Of a stretch of 64,000 nt of DNA, positions 34,990-47,536 are shown in pieces. The translations under genes were made by a program, and so were the position numbers. Within the stretch, counting starts at the first letter, position 1, and every line of letters starts with the position of its first letter. A model generated the notes under the pieces. The model was given only the letters and a program-made list of their open reading frames with translations. It was not told the origin of the DNA and made no database searches. Source of the DNA: Aureobasidium sp. EXF-3400 (taxonomy: Eukaryota > Ascomycota > Dothideomycetes > Dothideales > Saccotheciaceae); NCBI GenBank assembly GCA_024195585.1, contig SWBL01000005.1:329680-393679 (forward strand), given 5' to 3'.

Positions 34990-37900
34990 TCACCTCCATC
35001 GTGCAGTAGCTCCCATACTTTCTCTCGCTGCTGCACCTGCAAGATCGAGCTTCCCACTCACGGAGCGTGGCAGACCGCTGCTGGATGTTGATGAGCCACT
35101 GACGCCGAGGCTGCCATATGAACCAACTTGATGTTGGTACTGCTGTGCTAGCAACGCACCATTGCTGGCTCGTTTGCTACCAGCCATGGCTTGGCTGATC
35201 GAGATCTGGGGCGGTGGTGCGCTGACGGTCTGCTGCAAACCAGGTGCCAAGCTCTGTCGCCTGCCTACGCTTGCAGGTTTGACTGCTTGGTTCATGATAT
35301 TGTTGACACTAGAGGCTGCTGCGCTTCCATTCCGCGCAGCTGTATTTGGGGTATCTGGTAAGGGACGCGCGCGTGGGGTTGCAGCCGTTGTTTGTGATGA
35401 CACTGCCGGAATGGTCGAATTCGATAGAGGTACACGCTTGACTGGAGATTGCGACGCTGTGGTCGTGGTCGATGACGCAGCTGACGTTGCAGTTCTTGTA
35501 CGTGAACTAACGGGTCCGGCTTTTCTGAACGGCTCGTTGGTGATGAAGGGGTGGGACACGGCCTGATCTGGACGCAGACGCTTTTCAGGGTCCCAACGGA
35601 GACACTGGGAGAGGAAATCTAAGAAAGCCTCATCCTCGCACTTGATGGCACCACTGAGGGTCTTGCTACTGGGCCTCCTCCTCCTGCCTTTACTCGATAC
35701 TGTAACACGAGGTTTGAGTGACGAATCGAAGAAGAGTTTTCTTCGTGAGGCCTTCTCGATAATGTCGCGAGCAGGTGGGCCGAAGATTTCCATAATGCAT
35801 GCAAGTTGTTCTTGCTCATTTTCTCCAGGGAAAATAGGGTATCCGGTGAAAAGCTCTGCAAGAATACACCCAAAACTCCACATGTCGATTCCGAGACCAT
35901 AGTCACTTCCGAGAATGACCTCAGGTGAACGGTAGAAACGCGATTGGATGTACGTGTACACCTTCTCATCTGCTTTGCAAGAACTGCCGAAATCGATGAC
36001 TCGAACATCAGCTCGGCGAGGATCGCAGAGAAGTATGTTTTCTGGTTTGAGATCGCAGTGGATAATTCTCTTGGACTGTAGCAGGCATAAACAGGCAAGT
36101 ATCTGGCGTGCGAAACGGCGGATGAGTTGGAGTGAAAAGCCAGAGAAATTGTGGGCTCTGATGAACTCGTAGAGGTTGATGCTGAGAGAGGGCGATGTGA
36201 TGCAAAGATGATTTCGGAAGTAGAAGGATGATGTGATTGTTAGTGTTGCATTAGCCTCATCAGGATCCTACTCTTGGATCAGCACAACGTCGTCGAATAT
36301 AAATGGTTGATAAACTTACCCATTCCTTGAGCTTTTGCAAGATGTTGACCTCAACTAAAGCTTGCTGATGGAATCGCTTCTTATTGCGAATGATCTTGAC
36401 AGCACAGAGAGTGCCGAGCTTGTGGTCGATGCACCTCACTACCTGTCCGAAACTTCCTTTACCAAGCACATCAATCACCTCGTAGCGGTATCCTAGGTGA
36501 TCGCCCATGACAAGGTTGTAGTCACCTCTTTCATCGTCGTAACCAAAGTTTGTGGTTCCAGCAGCAGATATGTCTCCAACATGCTTCTTTGCTTGTTTGG
36601 AGCCACAGAACCAGACGCCGTCCTTGTAGTCGATAATCTCTCCCTTTTCGTAAATATTCAGAACTCCAGCTGAAGATTGAATAGCCTGCGCAGGAGTCAT
36701 CCTATCCTTTGGAGTAGCACGTTTGCGCAACTCTTCAGTTTCACGGGCAGCCACATCTATATCACGCCTCTTTGTCGACAACTTTCTCATCTCGTCGTTC
36801 GCAGCGATGTCATCCTTGTCTAGCTGTAAAGCATTGATTGTTCGAGGCTTGGGTGGCGCAGATGTAGTTCTTGAGCCTAGTGTACGGTTCATGCTGCCAA
36901 GGATGGACCACGAGGTGGAGCGTTGACCTTGCGGTGCTGCAGACTGCGATGCCGAAGTTGCGCTCGTTTGAGGTTGGCGAACTGCAATGTTGCTTGGAAG
37001 TGGTGGTTTGACAGCTGGAGCTGACTCAAGATGGGGTACCTTGTTAGTAGAAGAAACAGAGGGCTTGCTCCTATGGCTTTCGAGCTTGGTGCTTTCGAAT
37101 GAGGGACGACCACTGCTAGATGTGGAGATGGGACTATCGGTGCTCCAAGTCGCAGAGGCAGGGATCTTTGGTGGGGGCATATCATCGTACTTGGTAGTCT
37201 GAAGCTTCAAAGGCTCTGCCTTTGAGGCACCTGTTGCTTTAGGCGGTGTCTTACGCCATCCCAAGCTCAATTTGCGACGTAGACCTGAGGCAGCAGAAGG
37301 CGGCGGCGGCTGTTCAGCGTCTTCTGTGGAAGACACCGTGTTGATAGACGCCGTTTCTTTGACTGACTTAGACACAGCCCGTGGTCTTGGACCCATCGGC
37401 TTGGAAGAAAGTGGTTCAGCATCGTGGTTGCCCAAAGTAAATTCGTCCGGTAGTCTTAGGGGCTTGCTATACTTGGAGCTAGGTTTAGGCAACGAACCCG
37501 AGGTGAAAGGAGTAATAGCTTGACGTTTGGCTGGGGAGGAGGGTGGTAGAAGCACACCGTTGCTGGGCTCTTCGTAACGGGGGACACGAGCGCCGGGCTG
37601 AGTACTGTTACTGCGAGTATTGAGCGGCACAGCAGGCTCGTCGTCCTGACGCCTATAAAAGGTTGCTTTCGAAGCTGTCATAGGAGTGCTGGGTGTTTTG
37701 GCGGCATTGCGCTTGAATGGAGGTGTGGTACCTCTTTCGTCAACTTCTTGAGACGGAGCAGGGAAAGAATTGATTCTAGCCGCAGTAGGAGTCGAGAGTG
37801 GTAGGAGATTCAGAGGGGGAAGACGTAATGGCTGAAGAGTTTTCTTGTTGACTGCAGGCATTGCTGGTGGAGTCTCGGAATTAGTGCCATTGCCTACTGT

Positions 37901-39684
37901 GAGGCCTCTGCGGTGCTGAGTTTGTCTCGAGTCGGGTGTGGTAGAAGTGTCTCCACGTCGGGCAGGTATCGGTAGAGCAGAACCCTCATTATCGACATTG
38001 CCAGACAAGGGAGTTTTGAGACCAGAGAAGAAAGGGATGTCAATCAAATCCTTAGGTGACTCGTAAGCTTTGGGTATGGCGGGCACAGGTGGGACCATTT
38101 CCTCGTCATCACGTCTTTCTGCAGCGCTATAGAGATTCCGACTTTTGGGAGTGGGTAGCTTAGAAGTCGAAGAGCTCTGACCAATTCTGCCTTGACCTGC
38201 ACTCGGAGCGCGGAGGGATTGGTAGCTCGGTGTCCTCGACAGATTGAGGGCTGGAGGAGGTGCCATCCTGTTTGCCGTTTCCGGGGTCGCTCTATTGGAT
38301 GAAGGTGTCAAGGCTGGTCTCCGGGGAGTGGCTGAGGGCGAACGGGTTTGCGTGGACTCCTTTGAAGGCGAAGGAGGGAGTTGCTTAGTAGACATTCTAC
38401 GGAGCCTACGAGCATCGGTAGGACTGATTGTTCTGGCTCCGAGGCCACTCATTCTTCCTGACTTTCTCTTGTCTGATGGTGTATCGCTCCTCGGAGTCTT
38501 GGCTCTATTTGTGACTTTGACATTGACGGAGCGGCGTTGCTCGGGTTGTGGGAGATCGGTCAAGGTGGCAGATCGAGGTAGAGGCTGCAACGATTTGGCC
38601 TTTGAGGAGCGAGTTGGAGCGGCAAAGGAGATATCGGACGCGGAAGGCTGCGGCGTTGCGCCTTGTGTTTTGCGAGCATTGGTAGTTGTGATGGAAGGAG
38701 TGCGAGAGAGGTCAGACTGTGGTTTCTTGTCCAATTGAGGCGCCATGGGTTTGCGTGTGACACGAGCGGTAATTCCAGAAGCAGTTATGGCAGGAGCTCC
38801 AGGGCCCGTTTGACTCCCCCTTCTCGCGCGTACTGGCAGAACCGAAGTCGAAACCGAAGTCTGCAATTGGTTGGGAGCAGCGGCCGAGAGTTGGTTGAAG
38901 TTGGGCACTGAAGATTCTCGTTGGGTGATGGTCATGGGTTGAGGCTTCGAGTTTATTGAAGCCTTGATGCTTTGCGGGACAATTTTGGTCTTGGGCCTGG
39001 GTGACTCGTACGAGGCAATGCTTGTCTGGAAGTCGTCGAAGTTGATAGGCGGGAGGAAGTCGAACGAGGGCGGCGTAGGCGAGTTTGCATCTTTAGGCTC
39101 TCCAAAGCTGAAGCGACTGTCTTTGGAACGTAGGTCCCGTGTCTGTGTCTGCTGGGCGGGCGAGGGCTGTAGCTGAGATTGAAGGTGGGACGGCGGTTGG
39201 GCCTGAGGCGGAAGTCGAGGGTTGTCGAAGTTGGGCTCGCTCGAACTGTTTGGGAGGAAGGTACGACGGGCAGCCTCCCTAGCCGCGTTGCTGTCGCTAA
39301 CGATCCTGCTTTGTTTCAGTGCCACTCCATCCATGATTGGTCGAACGTCGAACCTCTTGCTCTTGTTCGGAGACTCGAACGGGCGCGGTCCTAGCAGGGG
39401 CACTCTGTTCTCCTTCAGCGTCGACTTGCGTTGATGCTGCTGCTGTTGCTGTGGGCGACTGGCCGAGGCAGGGGCGGTGGGTTTGCGGAATGAAAGCGAG
39501 TCATTGTCGGCGGCGAGCGAGGTGCGCTGGTATTTTGTCCTGGCACGGCTCTCGGCTGCGAGAGGCAGAGGGTCAGTAGGGTGCGTGCAGCTGCATCTTG
39601 TTGTTGTCAAGGCTCACTCTCAGCGCCCGACTCCTCGGAATCCTTGTGACGGGCATCCATGCCGTATCCCTCTCGAGTCTGCAT
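34990..39684 (-). CDS. pom1: Pom1-like DYRK-family protein kinase
   Basis: Three exons, 39618-39684, 36320-39555 and 34990-36267, give 1526 residues. The start MQTREGYG lies in the short first exon (GTGAGC...CGCAG). About 1040 N-terminal residues are Ser/Pro/Thr/Arg-rich and disordered, as in Pom1. The kinase domain spans about 1046-1345: glycine loop GKGSFGQVV, catalytic HCDLKPEN, DFG, then the DYRK activation loop Y-T-Y (Tyr1205, Tyr1207) in VYTYIQSRFYRSPE, and GENEQEQL. DYRKs autophosphorylate the second tyrosine. Pom1 controls polarity and cell-size or division-site timing at the cell cortex. The glycine-loop to hinge segment (DPDEANATLTITSSFYF) is less conserved than usual. An S/A-rich tail of about 180 residues follows. 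Confidence 0.92.
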
Positions 39685-40666
39685 GTCGACCAATTACTAT
39701 GACAATGCTTCAAGCATTTCTGGCCCCTAGGGATGCTTCGGGTTAGGCCTCCTGAATGTCGAGACTTGATCAAAAAATCATGGCCGCTCGATCGTGCGTC
39801 TTGTCGTCAATGATCGGGAGAGACCGACTTCAGGATGTCGGTCTGACAGGCTTGCGGCGTGCGTGGTCGAAGGGACCAAGTTACAGGCTCTGGCTAGCAA
39901 TGTCCGACATACAAGTTGGTCTTTAGATTGTTGTTGCTCCTCGCTCGCCCAAAGCAGAATAGTCTTCTTTCTTCACCTAGCCTCAGGTAGCCGGTCATTG
40001 CGCTGCTTTGCTACCGGTGCCCCTCTGTTATTGGCCAATGCGGCCCTACAAGCACAGTTAAGATTGTGAGAAACAATTCAATTAATCAAGTTACATGTTT
40101 GCATGTCCATGAGAAATCCAACTTTTTTCGTTACAAGATCTGTCAAAATATATCTGTGATAAGAGAGGAGGATATATTCCCTCTTGTACCACGTCTGCCG
40201 GACGGACAACAGAGATGCATCCTCCCCCATGTACTAAAGTTTGTAATTTCCATCATACTCGGCCTGCAGCAACAAGCAAGATGCACACTATGAAAAGGCA
40301 CAGACATTCTTGGAGAAGAGCCATGTCCTTTGGGAGCCGACAAGTTGTCGCTTCTCAGTGGACATCTTCCAGTTTCCTCATAGTATTGTGCATTTTCGTA
40401 GCTGCACGCGTTACATGTTTTGCTACACGGGAGGATGACCGGGTGTCCCTGAGGCTGAATCTTCCAGATCGTCCGAACGGGAGGGCTCGTGCATGCAGCA
40501 GAACGTGCGATCTTCGAAGTTCGAATCAAGCAGCGACAGCCACATCCACACTGAACCACAACTTTCGTGCCCACTGACGACATTGTGCCTCAAAACCCTT
40601 CTGGAACAAGTTGCTCGTTGAGAATATCCAGCTTGACACAGCTTCCTACCAGTTCTGTAGACCAAA
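39685..40666. other. Divergent promoter interval, contains a repeat copy
   Basis: Shared upstream region of the Pom1-type kinase (-) and the YchF-related GTPase (+). A full-length copy of the dispersed repeat occupies 40222-40434. A partial match (AGTTACATGTTTGCATG) also occurs near 40088-40104. Confidence 0.6.
40222..40434 (+). repeat. Dispersed RIP-like repeat, copy A (least degraded)
   Basis: 213 bp, the most GC-rich of three copies (others at 33711-33924 and 63411-63566). Landmarks are CATGTACTAAAG, AAAAGGCACAGACATTC, CTCAGTGGAC, TTGTGCATTTTCGTAGC and TTACATGTTTTGCTAC. It is non-coding; no terminal repeats or target-site duplication were recognised by eye. Confidence 0.65.
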
Positions 40667-42232
40667 ATGCCTCGCGATCCACTCATCGCACTTGTTGGCA
40701 AGCCGTCGTCTGGCAAGAGTACCACCTTGAACAGCTTGACGGATGCCACGTCCAAAGTAGGTGCGCCATCGACTTTTTCTCTTCTATCATCTTCAATCTC
40801 TTCTTGTGCAATTCGTGTTGACCGTGTGGCTCAGGCAACTTCCCGTATGCCCTCCTCCTGCCTCCAATTCGTTCGTCGCATTCCTGATCTCGCTTCAGTT
40901 TCACTACCATCGACCCCAACCGAGCCGTAGGATATCTTCAAATCCCGTGCGCATGTTCGCGACCAGGAGTCCCCAACGTCGGCGACAAACCACTCGTTGA
41001 AAGATGTAAACCAAACTATGGCGTGTGTAATAATGGAACTCGCTCTGTACCCATCGAGCTGCTCGACGTAGCCGGTCTGGTGCCTGGTGCGCATGAGGGC
41101 AAAGGTCTCGGAAACCGCTTCTTGGATGATTTGAGACATGCCGATGCTCTCATTCACGTCGTCGATGTCAGTGGAACAACCGACGCAGAAGGCAAAGCTA
41201 CAAGAGGTTATGACCCTAGTGTCGACATTGAGTGGTTGCGCTCCGAGATTGTTCGCTGGATTCAAGGCAACCTCATGGAAAAATGGTGCGTCTAGGCATC
41301 GTGTTACGCTATACAAGTCGAGGCTGATTGAGAATACAGGGGTTCCGTCAAGAGAAGACACATCGCCATCAAAGGCAATGCAGTCGACACGCTACGAGGA
41401 CAATTCTCAGGTTACGGCGCCACAAAACAAACCATCGCCCGCACTCTCGACAGGCTACAACTGAAAGAGCCTCTGGAAGACTGGAGTGACGAGACAGTGG
41501 AAAAAGTGGTCAACGCCTTTGTGGATGAAAAGTTTCCTACAGTCATTGCACTGAACAAGGTCGACCACCCCGATGCCGACAAGAACGTGGCAAAGATCGC
41601 AAAGCTTAATGACCCCAACACTCTTGTCCTCTGCTCTGCCATTAGCGAGGTCTTTTTGCGTCGCTTGGCCAAACAAGGCTTCGTCAGGTACCAAGAGGGT
41701 AGCGAGTTCGTGGACACGAAAGAAGACCTCGTTGAGGCTGGAGAGCCCGATGGTGGTGGTTTGAAAGAGTTGGATGAGAAACTGCAGAAGTGAGTAGAGC
41801 TGATGTTGCACGGCCAGCACCGACTAACGACATCCGACAGCCGTATCGAGAACTTGCGCGATCTGGTGCTCTATAGATTTGGCAGCACTGGTGTGAACCA
41901 AGTGCTCACGCGTGCAGCAGAGCTTCTAGGACTCACACCCGTCTTCCCAGTCAGAAACATTGCGACATTCTCATCTGGCGACGGACGTGAAGGCGGCGTA
42001 TTTAGAGATTGCGTCTTGGTCAAGAAGTATGTCTATTGTTTTGAACTATGCTATAGAGACATGAACTAATACATGGTGCAGAAACTCAACAGTTGGAGAC
42101 GTGTATCGCAAGATTATGGGTGATGCGCCATTGGCGTATGTGGAAACAGTAGGAGGACAAAGGGTTGCTGAAGACGACCCTGTATCGGTGGGCAAGAACG
42201 ACATCTTGTCGTTCAAGGTGGGAAGAGGTTGA
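40667..42232 (+). CDS. YchF/Obg-related GTPase with TGS domain
   Basis: Six exons give 425 residues: 40667-40760, 40835-40844, 40899-41285, 41340-41789, 41841-42026, 42082-42232. Exon 2 is a 10-nt microexon that restores the conserved VGNFPFTT switch I. The G1 loop is GKPSSGKST (residues 11-19), G3 is DVAGL before [12 protein letters not shown], and G4 is NKVD in [13 protein letters not shown]. NKxD indicates GTP specificity, unlike true Ola1/YchF (NxxE). The C-terminus is a TGS domain ending [14 protein letters not shown]. The layout matches the archaeal/eukaryotic YchF-related GTPases with an MMR_HSR1_C region. TRAFAC/Obg proteins usually work with ribosomes; the exact role of this subgroup is unknown. 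Confidence 0.92.
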
Positions 42233-42461
42233 AGCATTGCATAGCATCTGAATAGAACACGATGTGGCAGTTGCTATGTAGATGATCCACGGATTTTGCC
42301 AAGATTTGCATGTGAAAGGCTCAAGGCCGAGTGACGTCTGGCCAACCACGACGTCGGTCAGGCCTAACAGCTGCTTGTCGCGTGCACTTTGTCCAGTATG
42401 CGAACGAGCCAGACATGACACTAATGACACGAGAAGGATAAACGAATGAATAAACCACATC

Positions 42462-44037
42462 ATGGATGATCATGCAGGCGCCTCGATAGCCAACCGCGAC
42501 GAGCCCATCCCCGTCATCCAGATCCCATTCAATACCGATGACACGGCACCACCCGAGACGGAACAGCAAAAGCTAGGAAGGAGAGAGAGGATTAAACAAG
42601 AGGCGGAGAAGTTGAAGGGCAAACTACATGATGTCTCGACACAGTACAAGACGACACAAGGCAGTGTGCAGGAGAGGCTCTTCAACACGCTGTTGGAACA
42701 AGTCTTCCCCCAAGAAGTCGAAGATGATGGCACTCCCAAGAAGGACCGCCGCTCAAGGCAATATGTCGACAAACCCCAGTTTAGTCTGCCTACCATGTCG
42801 GCCAATTTCCGTCGCTTCAATGCAAGGTCCGTCTTTCGCTGTGACATGACTGTATAGCTGCTGATTCAGTACTTCAACCAGAATCGGAATTGTTTTTGTC
42901 TTCCAGAACCAGATGATTCGTCTCTTCACCTGGCGTGTACCCACACATACCATGTCTTTTCTGGCTGTCTATACTCTTGTGTGTCTGCAGCCTGCATTAG
43001 CTCCTGTCGTCCCCTTGGCTGCCCTTTTGTTCTTTGTTATGATACCCTCCTTCCTCACACGCCATCCTCCACCTCCTGTTGCGAACTCATCTTCCTCGGT
43101 GGATGCAGCTGCTGCCGAGCAATACGCAGCTTACGGCTACTCAGGTCCAGCCGTAGCTCCTCCCCAGCGTGTGAAGCCTGCTCCGGAAATGAGTAAGGAC
43201 TTTTTCCGAAACATGCGCGATCTTCAAAACTGCATGGAAGACTTCAGTCGCGTCCATGATGGTGCAATTGCCATCATCACCCCTTATACTGACTTTAGCA
43301 ACGAGCGCTTGTCCTCTGCTGTCTTTCTCGGCTTGACCGCTCTCGTGAGCATCGCTTTCTTGGCTGCACATCTCGTACCCTGGCGCGCGATATTACTGGT
43401 AGCCGGCTGGTCAGCTACAGCAGCAGGCCACCCACGCGCCCAAGAAATCCTCATCAACGCAGCTTCCCTAGCCCAACTCCAACTCATCTACGACCGCATC
43501 TGCGTAGCAGGCAGCGAATGGGTAGAATCAGACATCCTCCTCGACGAACCCGCCCAGGTCCGCGAAGTCGAGATTTTCGAATTGCAAAGACTGCAAAAAC
43601 ATACTTTGGGCGGTGATGCAGGTGCTGTTCTGGAAGGGGAATGGGAACCTTGGTTGTTTACCCCTCAACCTTATGCACCTACTTCTCCTTCCCGAGTTGC
43701 TGGTGCACGTCCTGTAGGTACCCAGTTCTTCGAAGACGTACAACCACCGTCTGGCTGGCTCTGGCGCGATAAAAAGTGGACATTGGATCTAGGATCGAGG
43801 GAATGGGTTGAAGAACGTTGCGTCTCTGCCGTAGAGATAGAAACAGAAGGCGAGCGCTGGGTCTACGATCTCGACACCACTAAAGACTCAAAAAGCAAAC
43901 CTACTACGAGTACTCTTTCCCCACCGCCAAAGAGTTGGGAAGAAGGACCTACTGTATCGACGAAAGGCGAATGGAGACGCAGACGCTGGGTCCGTCTTGT
44001 GGAGCGCAAGATTGTCAAGGTCAGTCCTGAAGATTGA
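42462..44037 (+). CDS. Peroxisomal integral membrane peroxin, Pex28-32 (Pex24) family with DysF domain
   Basis: Two exons, 42462-42826 and 42882-44037, give 506 residues. The junction makes FNAR|IGIVFVFQNQ, matching the family. Order: a polar N-terminus with a short coiled coil (EQQKLGRRERIKQEAEKLKG), reticulon-like hydrophobic segments (RLFTWRVPTHTMSFLAVYTL, then VVPLAALLFFVMIPSFL), two further TM segments at about 290-330, then a split DysF region with its tryptophans (EGEWEPWLFTP, GWLWRDKKWTLD, GERWVYD, GEWRRRRWVR). These proteins shape ER-peroxisome contacts and regulate peroxisome number and size. Whether it corresponds to yeast Pex28/29 or Pex30-32 is not decided. The conserved RFN...QN block favours a true family member. 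Confidence 0.9.
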
Positions 44038-44644
44038 AAGAGGTAGCGTTCGTTGCCTTTTATCTTCTTCACATCGACCCATATACTGAAGTAAAATTTA
44101 TATAGATGGTTGACAAACCTCCAAAGCCAACGATCTTGAATGCTCTGGATCCTGGCATGCTTAATCCTGGTGCTGTCAATGCTGCTTCTGTATTTTGAGT
44201 CCATCCTGTGCTCTAAACCAGTCTAGGCTTCTGCAAGCCAGCAACCGTGCTACTATGATCCGTTCACATGGAAGACTTCTATACAGAGCAAGATACCAGT
44301 ACAGTTAGCCCAGCGCCGCTACCCTGTATACGAACGAGATAATGTTGAACAGTCCCCCAGCGCACTTCCTGAAAGCTTTTGACAGCATGATGAACTGAAT
44401 GATGTTGATCGTCAAAGAAATATTTACATTCGTCAAAGGCCATGCGTATGAACGTTAAAGACATTAAGACGCTAAAAACCTTGAGGGTGGAAAAGAACAA
44501 ACACCATTAAACCCCTCCTCCTTCCGATGAATCCCAAAATGCCCCCAATTCTATGCCATATATCCTCCAGGTCTTCTACCAAGCTCTTGCTGGGAGACAC
44601 TTCTTGAAAACGCCTAAACACGCAAAAACAACTCATAACCTTGT
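44038..44644. other. Convergent intergenic region
   Basis: 3' flanks of the peroxin (+) and SREBP (-) genes. Short frames on the minus strand (43863-44204) are antisense to the peroxin exon. Nothing else found. Confidence 0.55.
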
Positions 44645-47536
44645 CTACGCTCTAACGGCGGCTTCCTTTTCGCCATCCTCGAGACTGCCGTACCCACTAT
44701 CTTTCTCCTCTTCATCCTTCCAACCACCAACACGCTTGCTGACACCGAGACAAGACTCGACGACTGTAGCCTTCTGCTCTCTAGTCAGTCCAGCAGTCTT
44801 GGCTGCACGAGTACCAATCCAAACTCTCAGGTTGCCAGCCAAGTCATCAAGACCGAGCTTGCCACTGTTGAAAAGCAAAGCATCGGACGAGAAGGCTGAT
44901 AGAACCTTGTAGGCCGCGACGGCGGTGAGAAGCGTGATTCTGTTTGGCATAAGGTGCATGGAAGATAGGACAGAAGCGGCATGCACACGCGCAGGAGTAG
45001 GGTGGGTTGGCGAAACGATGGAGAGAATCTTCGCAAGGGTAAGAGCACTGTGCGTATCTGGAGAGATTGGTGTATGGGTGATCATGTTCGAAGGCATATC
45101 CAGGCCGTCATTAGATGTGACCATCGGTAGTGTATCCAGAGCGGCAATGATGTGTGCTGCACGATCGTTGTCAAGAAGGACAGCCTTGGCGACATGTGCG
45201 CGGGTCTGAGTTGCTGACGCAGGAGGAGCAGTCCTGTTGGCCAAGTCGATGAGATATTGTACATCAGTCGCAGTCTTAGAATCGGCATCCAAGGCACGAG
45301 TAAGTGCAGCATCGACAGTCATGTTGGCAAACCAAGCAGCGACAGCATCAAGAGGGGAGCGGATGGCATGATCTTCAACCACACTGTTCATGGTCTGATT
45401 GGGGATGGTCTTCTCGGCACTGGGTCTGTTCCATGCGAGGTTATAAGCACGTTGAATCATCTCGTCAGTCAGAACATCGTCGCAGTCGAGTTCGATCAGC
45501 TCAGCAAGATATCCAGGCAGTCTCTCGATCTTGTCATCAGCGATCTGCTTCTCAGTGTACTCGCCGGCAGCAAGGGCGTGTTGTTGCTTGCGAGCAGAGT
45601 CCCAGTAAATCCTGCCCACCTTGGCAGTAAAGTCTCGGAACATGAACATATTGCCATAGCCAGCATTAGCAACCTCCCAGAAGAAGATACGGAAGTGAAC
45701 AGCCTTCTGCATGAGACGAATGGGCGAGTCTGGCAAAGTGCCGGAAGCCATCAAGGTAAGGAGCAAACGGTAGTAGCTGACCTCAGCATCACCACCGGCA
45801 AGTTGAGCGTCAATGGCAATATCCCATGCTTTGACACGAGCAGCCTCATCATCAGGAGTCTTGCCAGAGACGCGCGAATAGAACTCGGAGCCGACAAGAC
45901 GACGCAGACTAAGCATGATCATCTTGCATGTCACAGAAACAACCTCAAGCAAGAAGTGGCGTGGCATCCAAACACTTTGCACGGCAGTAAGCCAGGCCTT
46001 GCGGCGGACCTCGACCGGCGAGGCAAGAGAAGGGGCGGCGGTGAGGCAGACACGGATCGATGACTTCTGCTTCGGTTGTGGCTTGAAGCGAAGTAGGGGA
46101 AGGAGGATGTAAATGAAGGCACCAAAGACCAGGAAGGTCTTCAGCAGAGGAAGCGCGGCTTGGGCTGATGAGCCGTAAGCAGCGTGTGAAGGCGACCTCA
46201 GGAATTGACCACGCTTGATCAAGTGCATTGGGGCAGCAAACAGACCTCTCCCTGATGTGGAATGAGAATCTTGTTCTTGTTCGTGGAAGCCTTCCATAAC
46301 CATGAGGGCAGCCAACGAACCGACCATGAGCTTGCCGACGAAACCGTTGCCTGCGCCTTGGGCATTGACAAGATTGTTCTGTCCAGGTTCGGCCACATGT
46401 TCTTGAGGCTCGTAGGCAGGTTGTGAAAGTTGTTGCATGTACTGGTCTTGCTGAATACGTCTTGGTGCTTGAGAGGCAATCGAGCCCTGCCTTGAGCGAG
46501 CAATGGCGGGTGCGAGGATGCCAGCATGCTGGTTGACAGGTGCAGACCTTGCCATAGCCTTTTCCATGTTTGCCATGCGAGTCTTGAGTTGAGTCAACTC
46601 ATCTGCCTGTGTCTTTGCTCTCTTCTCCAAATGTTTGATGTATTCGGTAGCCTTGGCCAGCACTGTGGCCTTGTTCAACTTGTGCGCCGGTGTCAATCCC
46701 TCGAGATCCTCGGAGTCATCGTTGCCGTTGGGTCGCGACATGGCCCTGAGACTGGGGACACTATCACGAAGTTCGGCAATCTTGTCGTTCAAGTTGTTGC
46801 GGTATCGCTTCTCAATGACATTATGCGAAGTCTTCTTGATTGGAGGACCACCATCTTCTGGACTCTGTTGTTCCTCGTCGCTGTTTGACACCTTTCGTTT
46901 CCTTCCTCCCTTCTTCTTAGCAGGTTGTTCCGCTTGCTCTGGTGCTGGTGATATTGACGATACACTCGTGCGGGCATGTGACGTAGAGGCAGGACTACTG
47001 CGATGTTGACTAGCGCTCGAAACAGATGCTGGTCCTGAGGCCGAGGCAGGGTAGTCGTTACTAGCGAGGATTATAGGGGCAAGCAGTTCGCTTTGCTGTG
47101 CTGCATCGATGTTCTGGCCCATGGGTGGCCATAAAGACGCGGATGAGGATGAAGCCTCTTTTGGTCCAGTGTGCAAGTGATCGACGATAGGTTGCAGGTT
47201 GCTGGACTCTGCGCCAAAGAGGAAAGGCAGGTCGTCGGTCTTGCCATCTGGTTGGGCTTGGCCAAAGTCGAAAGAGGCGTCGGCGAAGGAAAAGTCACCA
47301 AAGTTGGCGTCGTCGCCAACAATCAGAGGCGGCGCAAGGGTTTCGTCGACACTAAGAGGAGGAAATTGGTCGGCATTGAAGCTGAGATCTTGCATAGGAG
47401 AGTTGTTGCTCGTCTTTGTTGAACTATTGGGAGAAATGGGGTCGTCTGCAAAGTCCATTCGCAACCAATCCTCCCACTCATCGGGATTGTCGGGCACGGC
47501 GGGTGCAAAGTCCCAGCTGGCGGTGGTTTGATCCAT
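44645..47536 (-). CDS. srbA: SREBP-type bHLH-Zip membrane-bound transcription factor (SrbA/Sre1-like)
   Basis: A single exon of 963 residues. The bHLH (about 235-310) contains the SREBP-diagnostic tyrosine in EKRYRNNLNDKI (Tyr245), where other bHLH proteins have Arg. It is preceded by a basic KKKGGRKRK nuclear-localisation patch and an acidic, Ser-rich N-terminal activation region. Two hydrophobic segments (about 400-415 and 465-485) could form the ER hairpin. The remaining approximately 470 residues match the fungal DUF2014 C-terminal domain. In Aspergillus SrbA controls ergosterol synthesis, hypoxia adaptation and azole tolerance after proteolytic release from the ER. A CACGTG site lies about 300 bp upstream. 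Cleavage residues are not assignable here. Confidence 0.93.
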   Translation of the reverse strand: MDQTTASWDFAPAVPDNPDEWEDWLRMDFADDPISPNSSTKTSNNSPMQDLSFNADQFPPLSVDETLAPPLIVGDDANFGDFSFADASFDFGQAQPDGKTDDLPFLFGAESSNLQPIVDHLHTGPKEASSSSASLWPPMGQNIDAAQQSELLAPIILASNDYPASASGPASVSSASQHRSSPASTSHARTSVSSISPAPEQAEQPAKKKGGRKRKVSNSDEEQQSPEDGGPPIKKTSHNVIEKRYRNNLNDKIAELRDSVPSLRAMSRPNGNDDSEDLEGLTPAHKLNKATVLAKATEYIKHLEKRAKTQADELTQLKTRMANMEKAMARSAPVNQHAGILAPAIARSRQGSIASQAPRRIQQDQYMQQLSQPAYEPQEHVAEPGQNNLVNAQGAGNGFVGKLMVGSLAALMVMEGFHEQEQDSHSTSGRGLFAAPMHLIKRGQFLRSPSHAAYGSSAQAALPLLKTFLVFGAFIYILLPLLRFKPQPKQKSSIRVCLTAAPSLASPVEVRRKAWLTAVQSVWMPRHFLLEVVSVTCKMIMLSLRRLVGSEFYSRVSGKTPDDEAARVKAWDIAIDAQLAGGDAEVSYYRLLLTLMASGTLPDSPIRLMQKAVHFRIFFWEVANAGYGNMFMFRDFTAKVGRIYWDSARKQQHALAAGEYTEKQIADDKIERLPGYLAELIELDCDDVLTDEMIQRAYNLAWNRPSAEKTIPNQTMNSVVEDHAIRSPLDAVAAWFANMTVDAALTRALDADSKTATDVQYLIDLANRTAPPASATQTRAHVAKAVLLDNDRAAHIIAALDTLPMVTSNDGLDMPSNMITHTPISPDTHSALTLAKILSIVSPTHPTPARVHAASVLSSMHLMPNRITLLTAVAAYKVLSAFSSDALLFNSGKLGLDDLAGNLRVWIGTRAAKTAGLTREQKATVVESCLGVSKRVGGWKDEEEKDSGYGSLEDGEKEAAVRA

